A stretch of DNA of 64,000 nucleotides from an uncultured Chitinophagaceae bacterium (GTDB taxonomy: Bacteria; Bacteroidota; Bacteroidia; Chitinophagales; Chitinophagaceae). Positions 8,313 through 16,167 of the stretch are shown one piece after another. The position numbers were made by a program, and so were the translations under genes. Within the stretch, counting starts at the first letter, position 1; each line of letters opens with the position of its first letter. The notes beneath the pieces were generated by a model that saw only the letters and a list, made by a program, of their open reading frames with translations, was not told where the DNA came from and ran no database searches. The stretch lies in contig CALMED010000006.1 in assembly GCA_937862815.1 (NCBI GenBank), positions 62,001 to 126,000 on the forward strand, given 5' to 3'.

Positions 8313-9448
8313 AACGCGTACTCTTCATTGACCGCGACGGTACTCTTAACCGGGAGGCACCGCCCACCTACCAGATCGACAGCTGGGACAAGCTCGACTT
8401 CTATCCCGGCGTATTCCGCTACCTCGGCCGAATAGCCGACGAGCTCGACTACGAGCTGGTGATGGTGACCAACCAGGACGGTCTGGGCACGGCCTCCTTT
8501 CCGGAAGAACAATTTTGGCCCATCCAGCAGCACATCGTGCGCAGCCTGGCCAATGAAGGGATTCATTTCAAAGCCGTGTACATTGACCGCACCTTTGCAC
8601 ACGAACAGGCACCCACCCGCAAGCCGGGTACCGCGTTGCTGCAGGAATACCTCAACAACCCGGCTTATGACCTCGCCAACTCCTATGTGATCGGCGACCG
8701 CATCACCGACGTGCAGTTGGCCAACAACCTCGGCGCCCGGGCCATCTGGATGAACCAGGACCCGGAGCTGGGAGCGGCTGAGATCAGCAATGCCCGGGAG
8801 GAGCTGAAGGCAATTATTGCCCTGGAGTCGGCCGACTGGAGCGAGATCTACCGCTTCCTGAAGCTGGGCCTGCGGCAGGTGACACACGAACGCACTACCC
8901 ACGAAACGAACATCCGCATCGGGCTGAACCTGGATGGCAGCGGCCGTTCCAACATCCGCACCGGGCTGGGTTTCTTCGATCACATGCTCGACCAGATTGC
9001 CCGGCACGGGCAGCTGGACCTCGACATACAGGTGCAGGGCGACCTGCAGGTGGATGAACACCACACCATTGAAGACACCGGCATTGCACTGGGAGAGACC
9101 TTTGCTCAGGCCCTGGCCGACAAGCGGGGCATGGAGCGCTACGGTTTTGCCCTGCCGATGGATGAAGCCTCCGCCCAGGTGCTGCTGGATTTCGGCGGCC
9201 GTAACTGGATCGTGTGGAACACCTTGTTCCGCCGCGAAAAAATCGGCGACATGCCCACAGAAATGTTCTTCCATTTCTTCAAATCCTTCTCCGATGCCGC
9301 CCGTTGCAACCTGCACATCACCTGCAGTGGCGACAATGAGCACCACAAAATCGAAGCCATCTTCAAAGCCTTTGCCAAAGCCATCCGCATGGCCGTACGG
9401 CGGGATCCCCTGTCGAACCACCTGCCTTCCACGAAAGGCGTGTTGTAA
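8309..9448 (+). CDS. hisB: Bifunctional histidinol-phosphatase / imidazoleglycerol-phosphate dehydratase
   Basis: 379 residues in two parts. Residues 1-165 are a HAD phosphatase with the nucleophile motif FIDRDGTLN, TNQDGLG and the GDRITDVQLA motif, removing phosphate from histidinol phosphate. Residues 185-379 are the dehydratase, with metal-binding DHMLDQIARHG, DEHHTIEDTGIALG and C-terminal DNEHHKIEAIFKA. The fused form is known from enterobacteria and Bacteroidota. It is the last his gene here; hisH, A, F and IE, which often follow in Bacteroidota, are not in the window, so they must be elsewhere. No terminator is evident after it. Confidence 0.97.
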   Translation: MKRVLFIDRDGTLNREAPPTYQIDSWDKLDFYPGVFRYLGRIADELDYELVMVTNQDGLGTASFPEEQFWPIQQHIVRSLANEGIHFKAVYIDRTFAHEQAPTRKPGTALLQEYLNNPAYDLANSYVIGDRITDVQLANNLGARAIWMNQDPELGAAEISNAREELKAIIALESADWSEIYRFLKLGLRQVTHERTTHETNIRIGLNLDGSGRSNIRTGLGFFDHMLDQIARHGQLDLDIQVQGDLQVDEHHTIEDTGIALGETFAQALADKRGMERYGFALPMDEASAQVLLDFGGRNWIVWNTLFRREKIGDMPTEMFFHFFKSFSDAARCNLHITCSGDNEHHKIEAIFKAFAKAIRMAVRRDPLSNHLPSTKGVL

Positions 9449-9483
9449 GGGCCGGAAACCCTGATGGATAGTGGACATTGATC

Positions 9484-9526
9484 TGACCCGGGTCATTACC
9501 TGCCTGCGGTGTATCCAGTAGCTTTA
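9484..9526 (+). promoter_or_regulatory. usp promoter with 12-bp palindromic operator
   Basis: A perfect palindrome, TGACCCGGGTCA (9484-9495), lies upstream of a near-consensus -7 box TAGCTTTA (9519-9526). With the start expected 5-6 nt after the box, the palindrome is centred near -41.5, the class II position for Crp/Fnr-type activators. The half-site TGAC also fits that family. The regulator is inferred and none is encoded nearby. Confidence 0.5.
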
Positions 9527-9542
9527 ACCAAAATTGCTGGAT

Positions 9543-10364
9543 ATGAAAACAATACTGGTTCCCGTCGATTTTTCCGACACCTCGTTAAACGCTGCCCGGT
9601 ATGCGCTGCAATTCGCCAAACAGGCCGGCGCTAAAGTCATTCTGCTGCATGCCTTCCAGGAGCCGGTGCGGTACCCCGTACGGGGCGGACTGGAACTCAC
9701 CAAGGAAGGGCTGTGGGAAGTGAACCTCGACCAACTGCGGCAACTCCAGGCCCAGTTTGAAAAGGCGGAACCGTTTGTAAAGACAGACATCCTGCATCTC
9801 AACGGCAGCCTGCCGGAAGTGATAGCGCAGGTGGAGGAAAGCATGCAGATTCAACTCGTCATCATGGGCATCACCGGGGCCGGTAAAGTAAGGGAAACGC
9901 TCATCGGCAGCAATACCCTCGCCGTGGCCCGGCAAACCAATCTGCCGGTGATCATTGTGCCCGAGCATGCCCGGTTTGAAACGGTGACCGATGTGGGACT
10001 CACCACCGATTTCCGCGATGTGGCCGACACGATTCCCGATAAAAAAATTAAAGAGATCGTGTACATGCTGGGCTCCCGCCTGCATGTGCTCAACGTGGAT
10101 TACCAGCACAGCTACAGCACCCCCGATACGCCGTTCCAGAGCGGACTGGTGGAAACCATGTTCCAGGAACTCACCCCGCATTATCATTTCATTGAGCATG
10201 AAAACATCGCGGAGGGGCTGAACGATTATGCGGCCACCCATGGCATTGAACTGCTCATCGCCATCCCGCAGAAACACAACCTGCTGGATCGTCTTTTCAG
10301 CAAAAGCCAGACCAAAGAACTGGTGTTTCACAGCAAGCTGCCGGTAATGGTACTGCACGATTAA
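9543..10364 (+). CDS. Universal stress protein, tandem UspA domains
   Basis: 273 residues with two Usp domains (about 1-145 and 150-273). The first begins MKTILVPVDFSDTSLNAARY and carries the ATP-binding pattern G-x2-G-x9-G-S in GITGAGKVRETLIGS near residues 113-127. The second lacks that pattern and ends LPVMVLHD, so only the first is expected to bind nucleotide. Such tandem proteins are cytoplasmic and in Bacteroidota are often induced by low oxygen or stress. The start at 9543 matches the family N-terminus; an in-frame ATG 9 nt upstream is less likely. The palindrome upstream suggests an activator-dependent single-gene transcript. Confidence 0.93.
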   Translation: MKTILVPVDFSDTSLNAARYALQFAKQAGAKVILLHAFQEPVRYPVRGGLELTKEGLWEVNLDQLRQLQAQFEKAEPFVKTDILHLNGSLPEVIAQVEESMQIQLVIMGITGAGKVRETLIGSNTLAVARQTNLPVIIVPEHARFETVTDVGLTTDFRDVADTIPDKKIKEIVYMLGSRLHVLNVDYQHSYSTPDTPFQSGLVETMFQELTPHYHFIEHENIAEGLNDYAATHGIELLIAIPQKHNLLDRLFSKSQTKELVFHSKLPVMVLHD

Positions 10365-10405
10365 CGGTCAGAAATAGACGAAGTAATACAGGTAATGCCG
10401 GGAAA

Positions 10406-10429
10406 AACTGCCTGTTGCAGTTATTTTTA
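10406..10429. terminator. Probable terminator between convergent genes
   Basis: A 6-bp stem, AACTGC (10406-10411) with GCAGTT (10417-10422) and a 5-nt loop, is flanked by A-rich and T-rich sequence on its two sides. It lies between the convergent usp and permease genes and could act on both strands. The stem is short, so confidence is moderate. Confidence 0.5.
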
Positions 10430-11659
10430 TTCAAAGCGCAGGGCTTTCACGGGTGAAATATTCCGCACCAGTAAAGAAGGGATAAAAAGAATAAGAAAAC
10501 TTAGGAGGAAGGTGACCAGGTTCACCAACCCCACCTGCCACCAGATGATGCGCACCGGGGCTTCCCGCACGTAATAGGCCGCTTCGTCGAGCCGGATGAA
10601 ACCGGTGGCCTGTTGCAGCCAGCAGAGGCCCAGCCCCAGCAGGGTCCCCAACACAATACCCGTAAACGTAATGATGCCCCCCTGCCGCCAGAAGATCTGC
10701 TGGATCTGGTGGTTGGCGGCGCCGGTTGCTTTAAGCAGCCCGATCATCTGGGTGCGTTCCAGCACCAGGATGAGCAGGCAGGAGATGAGGTTGATGACCG
10801 CCACCAGGCACATGACGGCAATGATGATCCGGCGGTTGGTGTGCTGGAGGTTCAGCCAGTCGAAGATATTGGGATAAATCTCCCGGATGGTGGCGCTGTA
10901 CCAACTGGCCGGAATGGAGTCGAGCAGCAGGTTGTTGATGCGCAGATCATCGCGGTAATCGTGCAGCGTTACTTCGTAACCACCGATCTGATGGGGGGAC
11001 CACCCGTTGAGCTGTTGTATGAGCCGCAGGTCCACCAACGCGAAGGTCTTGTCGTACTCCTCAATGGCCGTTTTGTACCAGCCCGTCACCTGAACGGGGC
11101 GCACCCGCGGTGCAGTGCCGGCCTCATCGGGAAAGTACAGAAAAGCCCGGCTGCCGGTATCCAGTAGCAGCAGACGGGCGGTATGTTCCGAGATAACGAT
11201 GGGAGCAGCGCCTCCGGACCTATCAAAGGGCAACCAGCTGCCCCGCGTGAGGAACGGCCGGATCCGCTCCGGTGTAAAACCGGCCTCCACGCCTTTGAGC
11301 AAGACCCCTTCAATGGATTCGCTGCTTTTGAGGAGGGCCGACTTGGTGGCAAAAGCGTCTACCCAACGTACTGCAGTCTGCGAGCGGGCGGCCTGCAGCA
11401 CCGTATCATTTTTCAGCGAAGGCAGTTCCTCGCCCAGCCCTGCCACCGAAGGAACCTGCTGCTGCAGGCGCAGGTGGCCCCAGAAGCTGAACACTTTGTT
11501 GGCGATGGTTTCCTGGAATCCCGCCACAAAGGCGAGCGTAACAATCATCACGGCCACACTGATGGCAGTAGCCAGGATGGACAGGCGGATGATGAAACCG
11601 GAAAAGGACCGGTCGCGGCGGAATACGATTCTACGGGCTATGAAAGAGGCTACGTTCAA
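10427..11659 (-). CDS. FtsX/LolC-type ABC transporter permease
   Basis: 410 residues with one N-terminal membrane helix (about 27-49), a large periplasmic MacB-like domain (about 50-270) and three C-terminal helices (about 280-300, 325-350, 380-400). The N-terminus, IARRIVFRRDRS, and the last segment FIPSLLVRNISPVKALRFE are typical of LolC/LolE-like lipoprotein-release permeases. It lacks an ATPase gene beside it, so its partner is encoded elsewhere. The only start that fits the family N-terminus is TTG at 11659; no ATG precedes it in frame. A TAGCTTTA box on the minus strand just upstream could be its promoter. Confidence 0.85.
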   Translation of the reverse strand: MNVASFIARRIVFRRDRSFSGFIIRLSILATAISVAVMIVTLAFVAGFQETIANKVFSFWGHLRLQQQVPSVAGLGEELPSLKNDTVLQAARSQTAVRWVDAFATKSALLKSSESIEGVLLKGVEAGFTPERIRPFLTRGSWLPFDRSGGAAPIVISEHTARLLLLDTGSRAFLYFPDEAGTAPRVRPVQVTGWYKTAIEEYDKTFALVDLRLIQQLNGWSPHQIGGYEVTLHDYRDDLRINNLLLDSIPASWYSATIREIYPNIFDWLNLQHTNRRIIIAVMCLVAVINLISCLLILVLERTQMIGLLKATGAANHQIQQIFWRQGGIITFTGIVLGTLLGLGLCWLQQATGFIRLDEAAYYVREAPVRIIWWQVGLVNLVTFLLSFLILFIPSLLVRNISPVKALRFE

Positions 11660-11689
11660 ACGGGTTATCTTTGAAAGATGATAAAGCTA

Positions 11690-11838
11690 CGGTGTTGCAG
11701 GGTTCTAACACCGGGATGCCCCCTCTGTAAGCACTGTACGCAACAACGGAAAGGACGGAAGCATCGTGCACACCGCGTTTTGCACAGAGTTTAACAGGGT
11801 TGCCATTCAAAATGAATTATTTTTAACCCACAACACGT
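11690..11838. repeat. Degenerate copy of the dispersed palindromic element
   Basis: The right half aligns with the intact elements at 30912 and 35128: GTTTTGCACAGAGTTT (from about 11777), then an A/T-rich stretch, then an end resembling their right terminal repeat (CCACAACACGTTGTAA, 11827-11842). The left half is too diverged to place exactly, so the start is approximate. It occupies most of the gap between the permease and T9SS plug genes. Confidence 0.4.
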
Positions 11839-11848
11839 TGTAAAACTA

Positions 11849-13162
11849 ATGCATTCCCGTCGCATGCGTCATCTCCCCTTCTGCCTTGTTACCGGCCTGT
11901 TCCTGTTCCTGCTGCAGGAACTGAACGCACAGGCAGCTGACCGTATCTTCCGGGAGCAGATCCGGTCGGTGAAATTCCACGTGTCGGGCGACCAGCTGCA
12001 GTACCCCATCATCCGCCTCAACAGCAGCGACCGGCTGGCCCTGCACTTTGACGACCTGGATGCCGATGTGAAATATTATTCCTACACGTTTGTGTTGTGC
12101 AATGCCGACTGGACGCCGGCCCAGCTGAGTCAGTTCGACTACATGCGGGGCTTTGCCAACGTACGCATCGGTACCTACCGCAATTCCTCCATCGCGTTGA
12201 CCCGCTACACCCACTATATGGCCGAGGTCCCCGACCGCAACACCTTCCCCACCCGCAGCGGTAATTACCTGCTCAAGGTGTTTCTGAACGGTGATACGAC
12301 GCAGCTGGCGTTCACGCGGCGCTTCCTGGTGGTGGACAACCGGGTGACCACCGGCGCCACCGTGGTGCAGCCCTTCAACCAGGCCGTTTTCCGCAGCCAC
12401 CAGAAAATTCAGTTCCAGGTGAACGTGCAGAACATCAAACCCACCAATATCTTTCAACAGGTGCGGGTGGTACTCCTGCAAAACAACCGCTGGGATAATG
12501 CCATCACCAACATGCAGCCCACCTTCATCCGGCAGAACATCCTCGAATATAACACCGAAAACGAAGGCCTTTTTCCCGGCCACAAAGAATGGCGCTGGGT
12601 CAACCTCACCAGTCTGCGCCTGCAAACCGATCGCATTGAACGGGGAGACTACACGAACCGCGGGCAGACCCTCTTCGTGAAGCCGGAAGGCGAACGGCAG
12701 GAGTTCCGTTACATGTATTACCGCGACGCCAATGGCATGTACCAACTGGGCAACATGGAGCAAAACAATCCTTACTGGCAGGGCGACTATGCCACGGTGT
12801 GGTTCCGTTTTGCGCCCCCCGACCAGCAAGCCTATGCCGGAAAAGACGTGTACCTGTTTGGCGAACTCACCAACTACGAAATACAGGAAAGGAATCGCAT
12901 GATCTTTAACCCGGAAACAGGCCTGTACGAAAACAGCCAGCTGCTCAAACAAGGCTTTTATGATTACATCTACCTGCTCCGTGACCAGAAAACCGGTCAG
13001 CTGGATGCCGGTCAAACCGAGGGCAACTGGTGGGAAACCGAAAACAACTATACGATCCTGGTGTACTACCGCCCATTGGGCGGAAGAGCCGACGAACTGG
13101 TGGGTATCAACCAGGTGAACTCCCTGGCCAACCGGCCCACCATGGAACGACGGATTTTATGA
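11849..13162 (+). CDS. T9SS plug-type outer-membrane-associated protein (DUF5103)
   Basis: 437 residues with an N-terminal signal peptide ending LNAQA. The mature protein opens DRIFREQIRSVKFH and contains YSYTFVLCNADWTPAQLSQFDYMRGF near residues 80-110, matching the DUF5103 family, whose characterised member plugs the SprA translocon of the type IX secretion system. The plug closes the lateral pore when no cargo is loaded. Other T9SS-related genes are in the window (sorting-domain protein at 37.5 kb). An in-frame ATG at 11864 is an alternative start. It stands alone, followed after 70 bp by a small secreted protein on the same strand. Confidence 0.85.
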   Translation: MHSRRMRHLPFCLVTGLFLFLLQELNAQAADRIFREQIRSVKFHVSGDQLQYPIIRLNSSDRLALHFDDLDADVKYYSYTFVLCNADWTPAQLSQFDYMRGFANVRIGTYRNSSIALTRYTHYMAEVPDRNTFPTRSGNYLLKVFLNGDTTQLAFTRRFLVVDNRVTTGATVVQPFNQAVFRSHQKIQFQVNVQNIKPTNIFQQVRVVLLQNNRWDNAITNMQPTFIRQNILEYNTENEGLFPGHKEWRWVNLTSLRLQTDRIERGDYTNRGQTLFVKPEGERQEFRYMYYRDANGMYQLGNMEQNNPYWQGDYATVWFRFAPPDQQAYAGKDVYLFGELTNYEIQERNRMIFNPETGLYENSQLLKQGFYDYIYLLRDQKTGQLDAGQTEGNWWETENNYTILVYYRPLGGRADELVGINQVNSLANRPTMERRIL

Positions 13163-13232
13163 GTCCGCTTGCGGACTGTTAAATGAAACAGTACGTGCAG
13201 CGGGCTGCCGGTAACCTGCATCATAAACCCAC

Positions 13233-13655
13233 ATGAACCTACTCCGCCCCATTGGATTGCTGCTGCTGGCATGTACGGCCGGAAGCGCAGCGGCGCAAAC
13301 GGCCGACAGTATTTTTTTTAACCTGTACACCGACAGCCTGAAGAAAGGTGCGTGGAACTACATCAACGTGGATGGCTTGTATGGAAAGGGGCGGATCCTG
13401 CCCGTGCCGGCCCGGCAGCTGGAGTGGACCATCAGCGGCGGTACGAGGGATGGTAACAGCATCTGGATTGACTGGAGCTTTTCCGCCGACTCGGTGGTGG
13501 TGGAAACCTGGCAGCGGCAGCGACCGGATCAACCCATCCGCACCATCATCTGGATAAAAAAAGAAGACCTGCAACTGCAGGCTCCGTTGCAGGACTCCCT
13601 GTTGCAGCGGCTGAACGAACGCAACCGCCGCGCTCCCAAAAAAAAGAAGAATTGA
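13233..13655 (+). CDS. Small exported protein of unknown function
   Basis: 140 residues with a signal peptide (leucine-rich, ending GSAAAQ) and a mature part that is mainly polar beta-strand in character, with several Trp (LEWTISGG, IWIDWSF, WQRQRP). The C-terminus is a basic tail rich in Arg and Lys (RNRRAPKKKKN). I do not recognise the family. It follows the T9SS plug gene by 70 bp on the same strand and may share its transcript, which weakly suggests a periplasmic envelope role. No catalytic motif is visible. Confidence 0.7.
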   Translation: MNLLRPIGLLLLACTAGSAAAQTADSIFFNLYTDSLKKGAWNYINVDGLYGKGRILPVPARQLEWTISGGTRDGNSIWIDWSFSADSVVVETWQRQRPDQPIRTIIWIKKEDLQLQAPLQDSLLQRLNERNRRAPKKKKN

Positions 13656-13831
13656 TTACTGACGGGTTGTCGTTTTAAAATGCAAAGCTTGTAATTGAAC
13701 TCCGATTGTGTTATCGGGGCAATCACTTGTTACCCTTGGTTTGATATACCCGGACTCTTTGTGGTTCCTCCGGATTTTTTACCACAAGGCTCACAAGGCT
13801 TTTCACAAAGACCACCAAAGTATTCTTCAAC
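13656..13831. other. Intergenic region with repeat-like sequence
   Basis: The stretch holds short words shared with the dispersed repeats elsewhere: CTTTGTGGTTCC, ACCACAAGG, CTCACAAGG and TTTTCACAAAG between about 13755 and 13820. These form weak inverted repeats. No open reading frame here looks coding. Confidence 0.4.
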
Positions 13832-13855
13832 AAAAAGGACATCCACCGGATGCCC
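13832..13855 (-). terminator. Terminator of the small transaldolase gene
   Basis: On the minus strand an 8-bp stem with one G-T pair (13848-13855 with 13837-13844, loop of 3) is followed by five T (13832-13836). It lies 37 bp past the stop codon of the aldolase gene. Confidence 0.75.
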
Positions 13856-13891
13856 TCGTAAGTTTTTGATTTAGCCCGTGCAACGGGTTGA

Positions 13892-14545
13892 TTACTGGAA
13901 TTTCTTCGCGTCTTCCAGGAACTTAGCCAACCCGATATCGGTGAGCGGATGCTTGAGCAATCCGAGGATGGATTCGAGCGGACAGGTACACACATCGGCG
14001 CCCAGTTCGGCTGCCCGGATGATGTGGTTGGGATTGCGGATGGAAGCCGCCAGGATTTCGGTTTCAAAACCCTGTAAAGAGTAGATGTTCGCAATCTGAG
14101 CGATGAGGTCCATCCCGTCCCATCCGCTGTCGTCAATGCGACCGATGAAGGGTGATACGTAGGTGGCCCCTGCTTTGGCCGCCAGGATGGCCTGGCCCGC
14201 GCTGAAAACGAGGGTGCAGTTGGTTTTTATGCCATTATCGCTGAACCACTTGAGAGCCTTGATACCGTCTTTAATCATGGGCACTTTCACCACGATGTTG
14301 GGGTGAATGGCCGCCAGTTTCTTGCCTTCCTCAATCATGCCGTCGAAATCCGTGCTGATCACCTCCGCGCTGATATCGCCGTCCACCAGTTCGCAGATGG
14401 TTTTATAATGCTGCATCACCGCTTCGGTTCCTTTGATGCCCACTTTGGCCATGAGGGAAGGATTGGTGGTCACCCCGTCGAGGATACCCAGTTCGTTGGC
14501 TTCTTTGATCTGTGCCAGGTCGGCTGTGTCAATAAAAAATTTCAT
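13892..14545 (-). CDS. fsa: Small transaldolase / fructose-6-phosphate aldolase
   Basis: 217 residues, the length of the short TalC/FSA subfamily. Features are [10 protein letters not shown] at the start, the TNPSL motif near residue 30, the Schiff-base lysine in NIVVKVPM near residue 85, and the C-terminal [14 protein letters not shown]. It works either as transaldolase in the pentose phosphate pathway or as an aldolase; active-site residues that separate the two need alignment. It is a single-gene unit with its own terminator. An exact minus-strand TATCTTTG box at 14688-14695 is a possible promoter, shared gap with the divergent gene at 14804. Confidence 0.93.
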   Translation of the reverse strand: MKFFIDTADLAQIKEANELGILDGVTTNPSLMAKVGIKGTEAVMQHYKTICELVDGDISAEVISTDFDGMIEEGKKLAAIHPNIVVKVPMIKDGIKALKWFSDNGIKTNCTLVFSAGQAILAAKAGATYVSPFIGRIDDSGWDGMDLIAQIANIYSLQGFETEILAASIRNPNHIIRAAELGADVCTCPLESILGLLKHPLTDIGLAKFLEDAKKFQ

Positions 14546-14787
14546 GGTGTTTTGATTAAGTTCCCGGAGGGAAGAGAAGAAAAAAAATGGCAGGTTACTT
14601 ACATCGCACCGCTACAACCGCCTACCCTTGCTGTATTCCTACCCTGGGGGAGTTCAGCAGGAGCTGGTCGTGCAAGACCTGCCGGCGCAAAGATAGGAGT
14701 TTGCGGTATATCCATTTTAATTAAATGCTGATTTTCTCACCGCAACATCGTCCGGCGCATACGCTTGCAGCGGACGTCCGGAACCGG

Positions 14788-14795
14788 TACCTTTA
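14788..14795 (+). promoter_or_regulatory. -7-like box of the NAD(P)-binding protein gene
   Basis: TACCTTTA at 14788-14795 differs from TAnnTTTG at the last base only. It ends 8 nt before the ATG at 14804, predicting a leader of only a few nucleotides. Confidence 0.4.
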
Positions 14796-14803
14796 AGAAA
14801 AAA

Positions 14804-15427
14804 ATGCGTATCACTGTTTTTGGCGCTACCGGCCTGGTGGGCCGGCAGGTCTGCCGCGAAGCCCTCTGGCGGGGGCATACCGTGGTGGCTTTTGGCCGCA
14901 ACACACAACTGCTCGAAGCGCAGTCACGGCTGGAAACCGTGAAGGGCGCGCTGTTTGACCCGGCCGATGTGGCGCGGGCCCTGCGGGGAGCCGACGCCGT
15001 GATCAGCGTGGTGGGTGGAGCCATTGACGGCGCCGACCGCACGCGATCGCTGGGGATGAAAATCATTGTACAGGAAATGCAGAAAACCGGGGTACGACGG
15101 ATCGTGGCGCTGGGCGGCTTGGGCATCCTTAATGCGCCGGAAGGCGGGCTGCTGCTCGACGCGGATGAGTACCCGGACGAATACAGAGCCGTGGGAGAAG
15201 AACACCGGAAAGCTTACCAGCACCTGCTGGAATCACCACTCGACTGGACATTTGTGTGCAGTCCGGATATCGAAGAAGGTGACCCAACCGGTTCCTATCG
15301 CACCAGCAGCGATGTGCCGCCGGAACCCAACAGTTTCCGGATCTTTTCGGGCGACCTGGCCCAGTTTATTTTACGGGAAACGGAAGATCCCACCTATGTG
15401 CGCAAGCGGGCCGGCATCTGCAATTAA
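14804..15427 (+). CDS. NAD(P)-binding, NmrA/SDR-like protein
   Basis: 207 residues with an N-terminal Rossmann motif, ITVFGATGLVGRQV (G-x2-G-x2-G), then a DPADVARALRGADAVISVVGG strand-helix unit typical of atypical short-chain dehydrogenases and NmrA-like proteins. The catalytic YxxxK is not evident; there is an EHRKAYQHLLE helix near residue 140. The protein may be a reductase, a redox sensor or an epimerase relative; the substrate is unknown. The ATG at 14804 gives the nucleotide-binding strand at the right place; an upstream start at 14765 adds an unrelated basic stretch. Its stop codon overlaps the stop of the next, convergent gene in the shared TTAA (15424-15427). Confidence 0.85.
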   Translation: MRITVFGATGLVGRQVCREALWRGHTVVAFGRNTQLLEAQSRLETVKGALFDPADVARALRGADAVISVVGGAIDGADRTRSLGMKIIVQEMQKTGVRRIVALGGLGILNAPEGGLLLDADEYPDEYRAVGEEHRKAYQHLLESPLDWTFVCSPDIEEGDPTGSYRTSSDVPPEPNSFRIFSGDLAQFILRETEDPTYVRKRAGICN

Positions 15428-16167
15428 GTCCCTCTGCGCCGCAGTTCCCACAACAGGATGCCGGTGGCCACGGCCGCGTTTAACGACTCGGCCTTGCCGA
15501 AGGAAGGAATGGTAACGGCTTGCTGTACCCGTTCCAGCAGTCCGGGACGGATGCCCTGCGCTTCATTGCCGATGAGAAGCAGTCCGCCATCCGGAAAAAC
15601 ATAGTCCTGTACCGGCGTGCCGTTGAGCACCGCCGCGACCACGGGGCCATGGCTTTGCCGGCAATAGCCGTCCAGCTCCTGAACGATCACCGGCACCCGC
15701 AACACACTGCCCATGCTGGCCTGTACCACTTTGGGATTGCAGCCATCCACCGAATCGGGTGATGCCACTACCTGGCGGATGCCAAACCAATCGGCCAGCC
15801 GCAGGATGGTGCCCATGTTGCCGGGGTCGCGGATGCCATCGAGTACAAGGATCCAGTTGTTTTCCGGTGACAGCAATTGGGGTTGCACCAACCGCCGCAC
15901 CACGCACACCACCTGCTGGGGCGTTTGCAGGGCGCTGATGCGTTCCAGTTCAGCGGGAGAAATTTCCCGGAAGCGGTCACCGGTGGGCGTGAGTGCCTGC
16001 TCCCGGAAAAATTCCGGCAGGGCATAAAGGGCCACGAGCTGTTGCGGGCATTCGGCCAGCAGTTCGCGGGTGATCTTCACACCTTCCACCAGGAAGCAAT
16101 CGCTTTCCTCCCGCCCTTTTTTGTGGTGCAACGATTGAATATGTTTAACTTCGTTCTTAGTGAGCAT
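15424..16167 (-). CDS. TrmH/SpoU family RNA 2'-O-methyltransferase
   Basis: 247 residues. The N-terminus (MLTKNEVKHIQSLHHKKGR) is the substrate-binding domain of this group, and the C-terminal SPOUT fold shows motif 1 (LDGIRDPGNMGTILRLADWFG), motif 2 (LLIGNEAQGI) and motif 3 (IPSFGKAESLNAAVA), which form the knot that binds SAM. It methylates a ribose in tRNA or rRNA; the site cannot be told. The start at 16167 matches family members; an upstream extension to 16443 is not coding. Its ATG overlaps the ATG of the divergent Omp85 gene within CATG, and its stop overlaps its convergent neighbour, so there is no intergenic space on either side. Confidence 0.92.
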   Translation of the reverse strand: MLTKNEVKHIQSLHHKKGREESDCFLVEGVKITRELLAECPQQLVALYALPEFFREQALTPTGDRFREISPAELERISALQTPQQVVCVVRRLVQPQLLSPENNWILVLDGIRDPGNMGTILRLADWFGIRQVVASPDSVDGCNPKVVQASMGSVLRVPVIVQELDGYCRQSHGPVVAAVLNGTPVQDYVFPDGGLLLIGNEAQGIRPGLLERVQQAVTIPSFGKAESLNAAVATGILLWELRRRGT

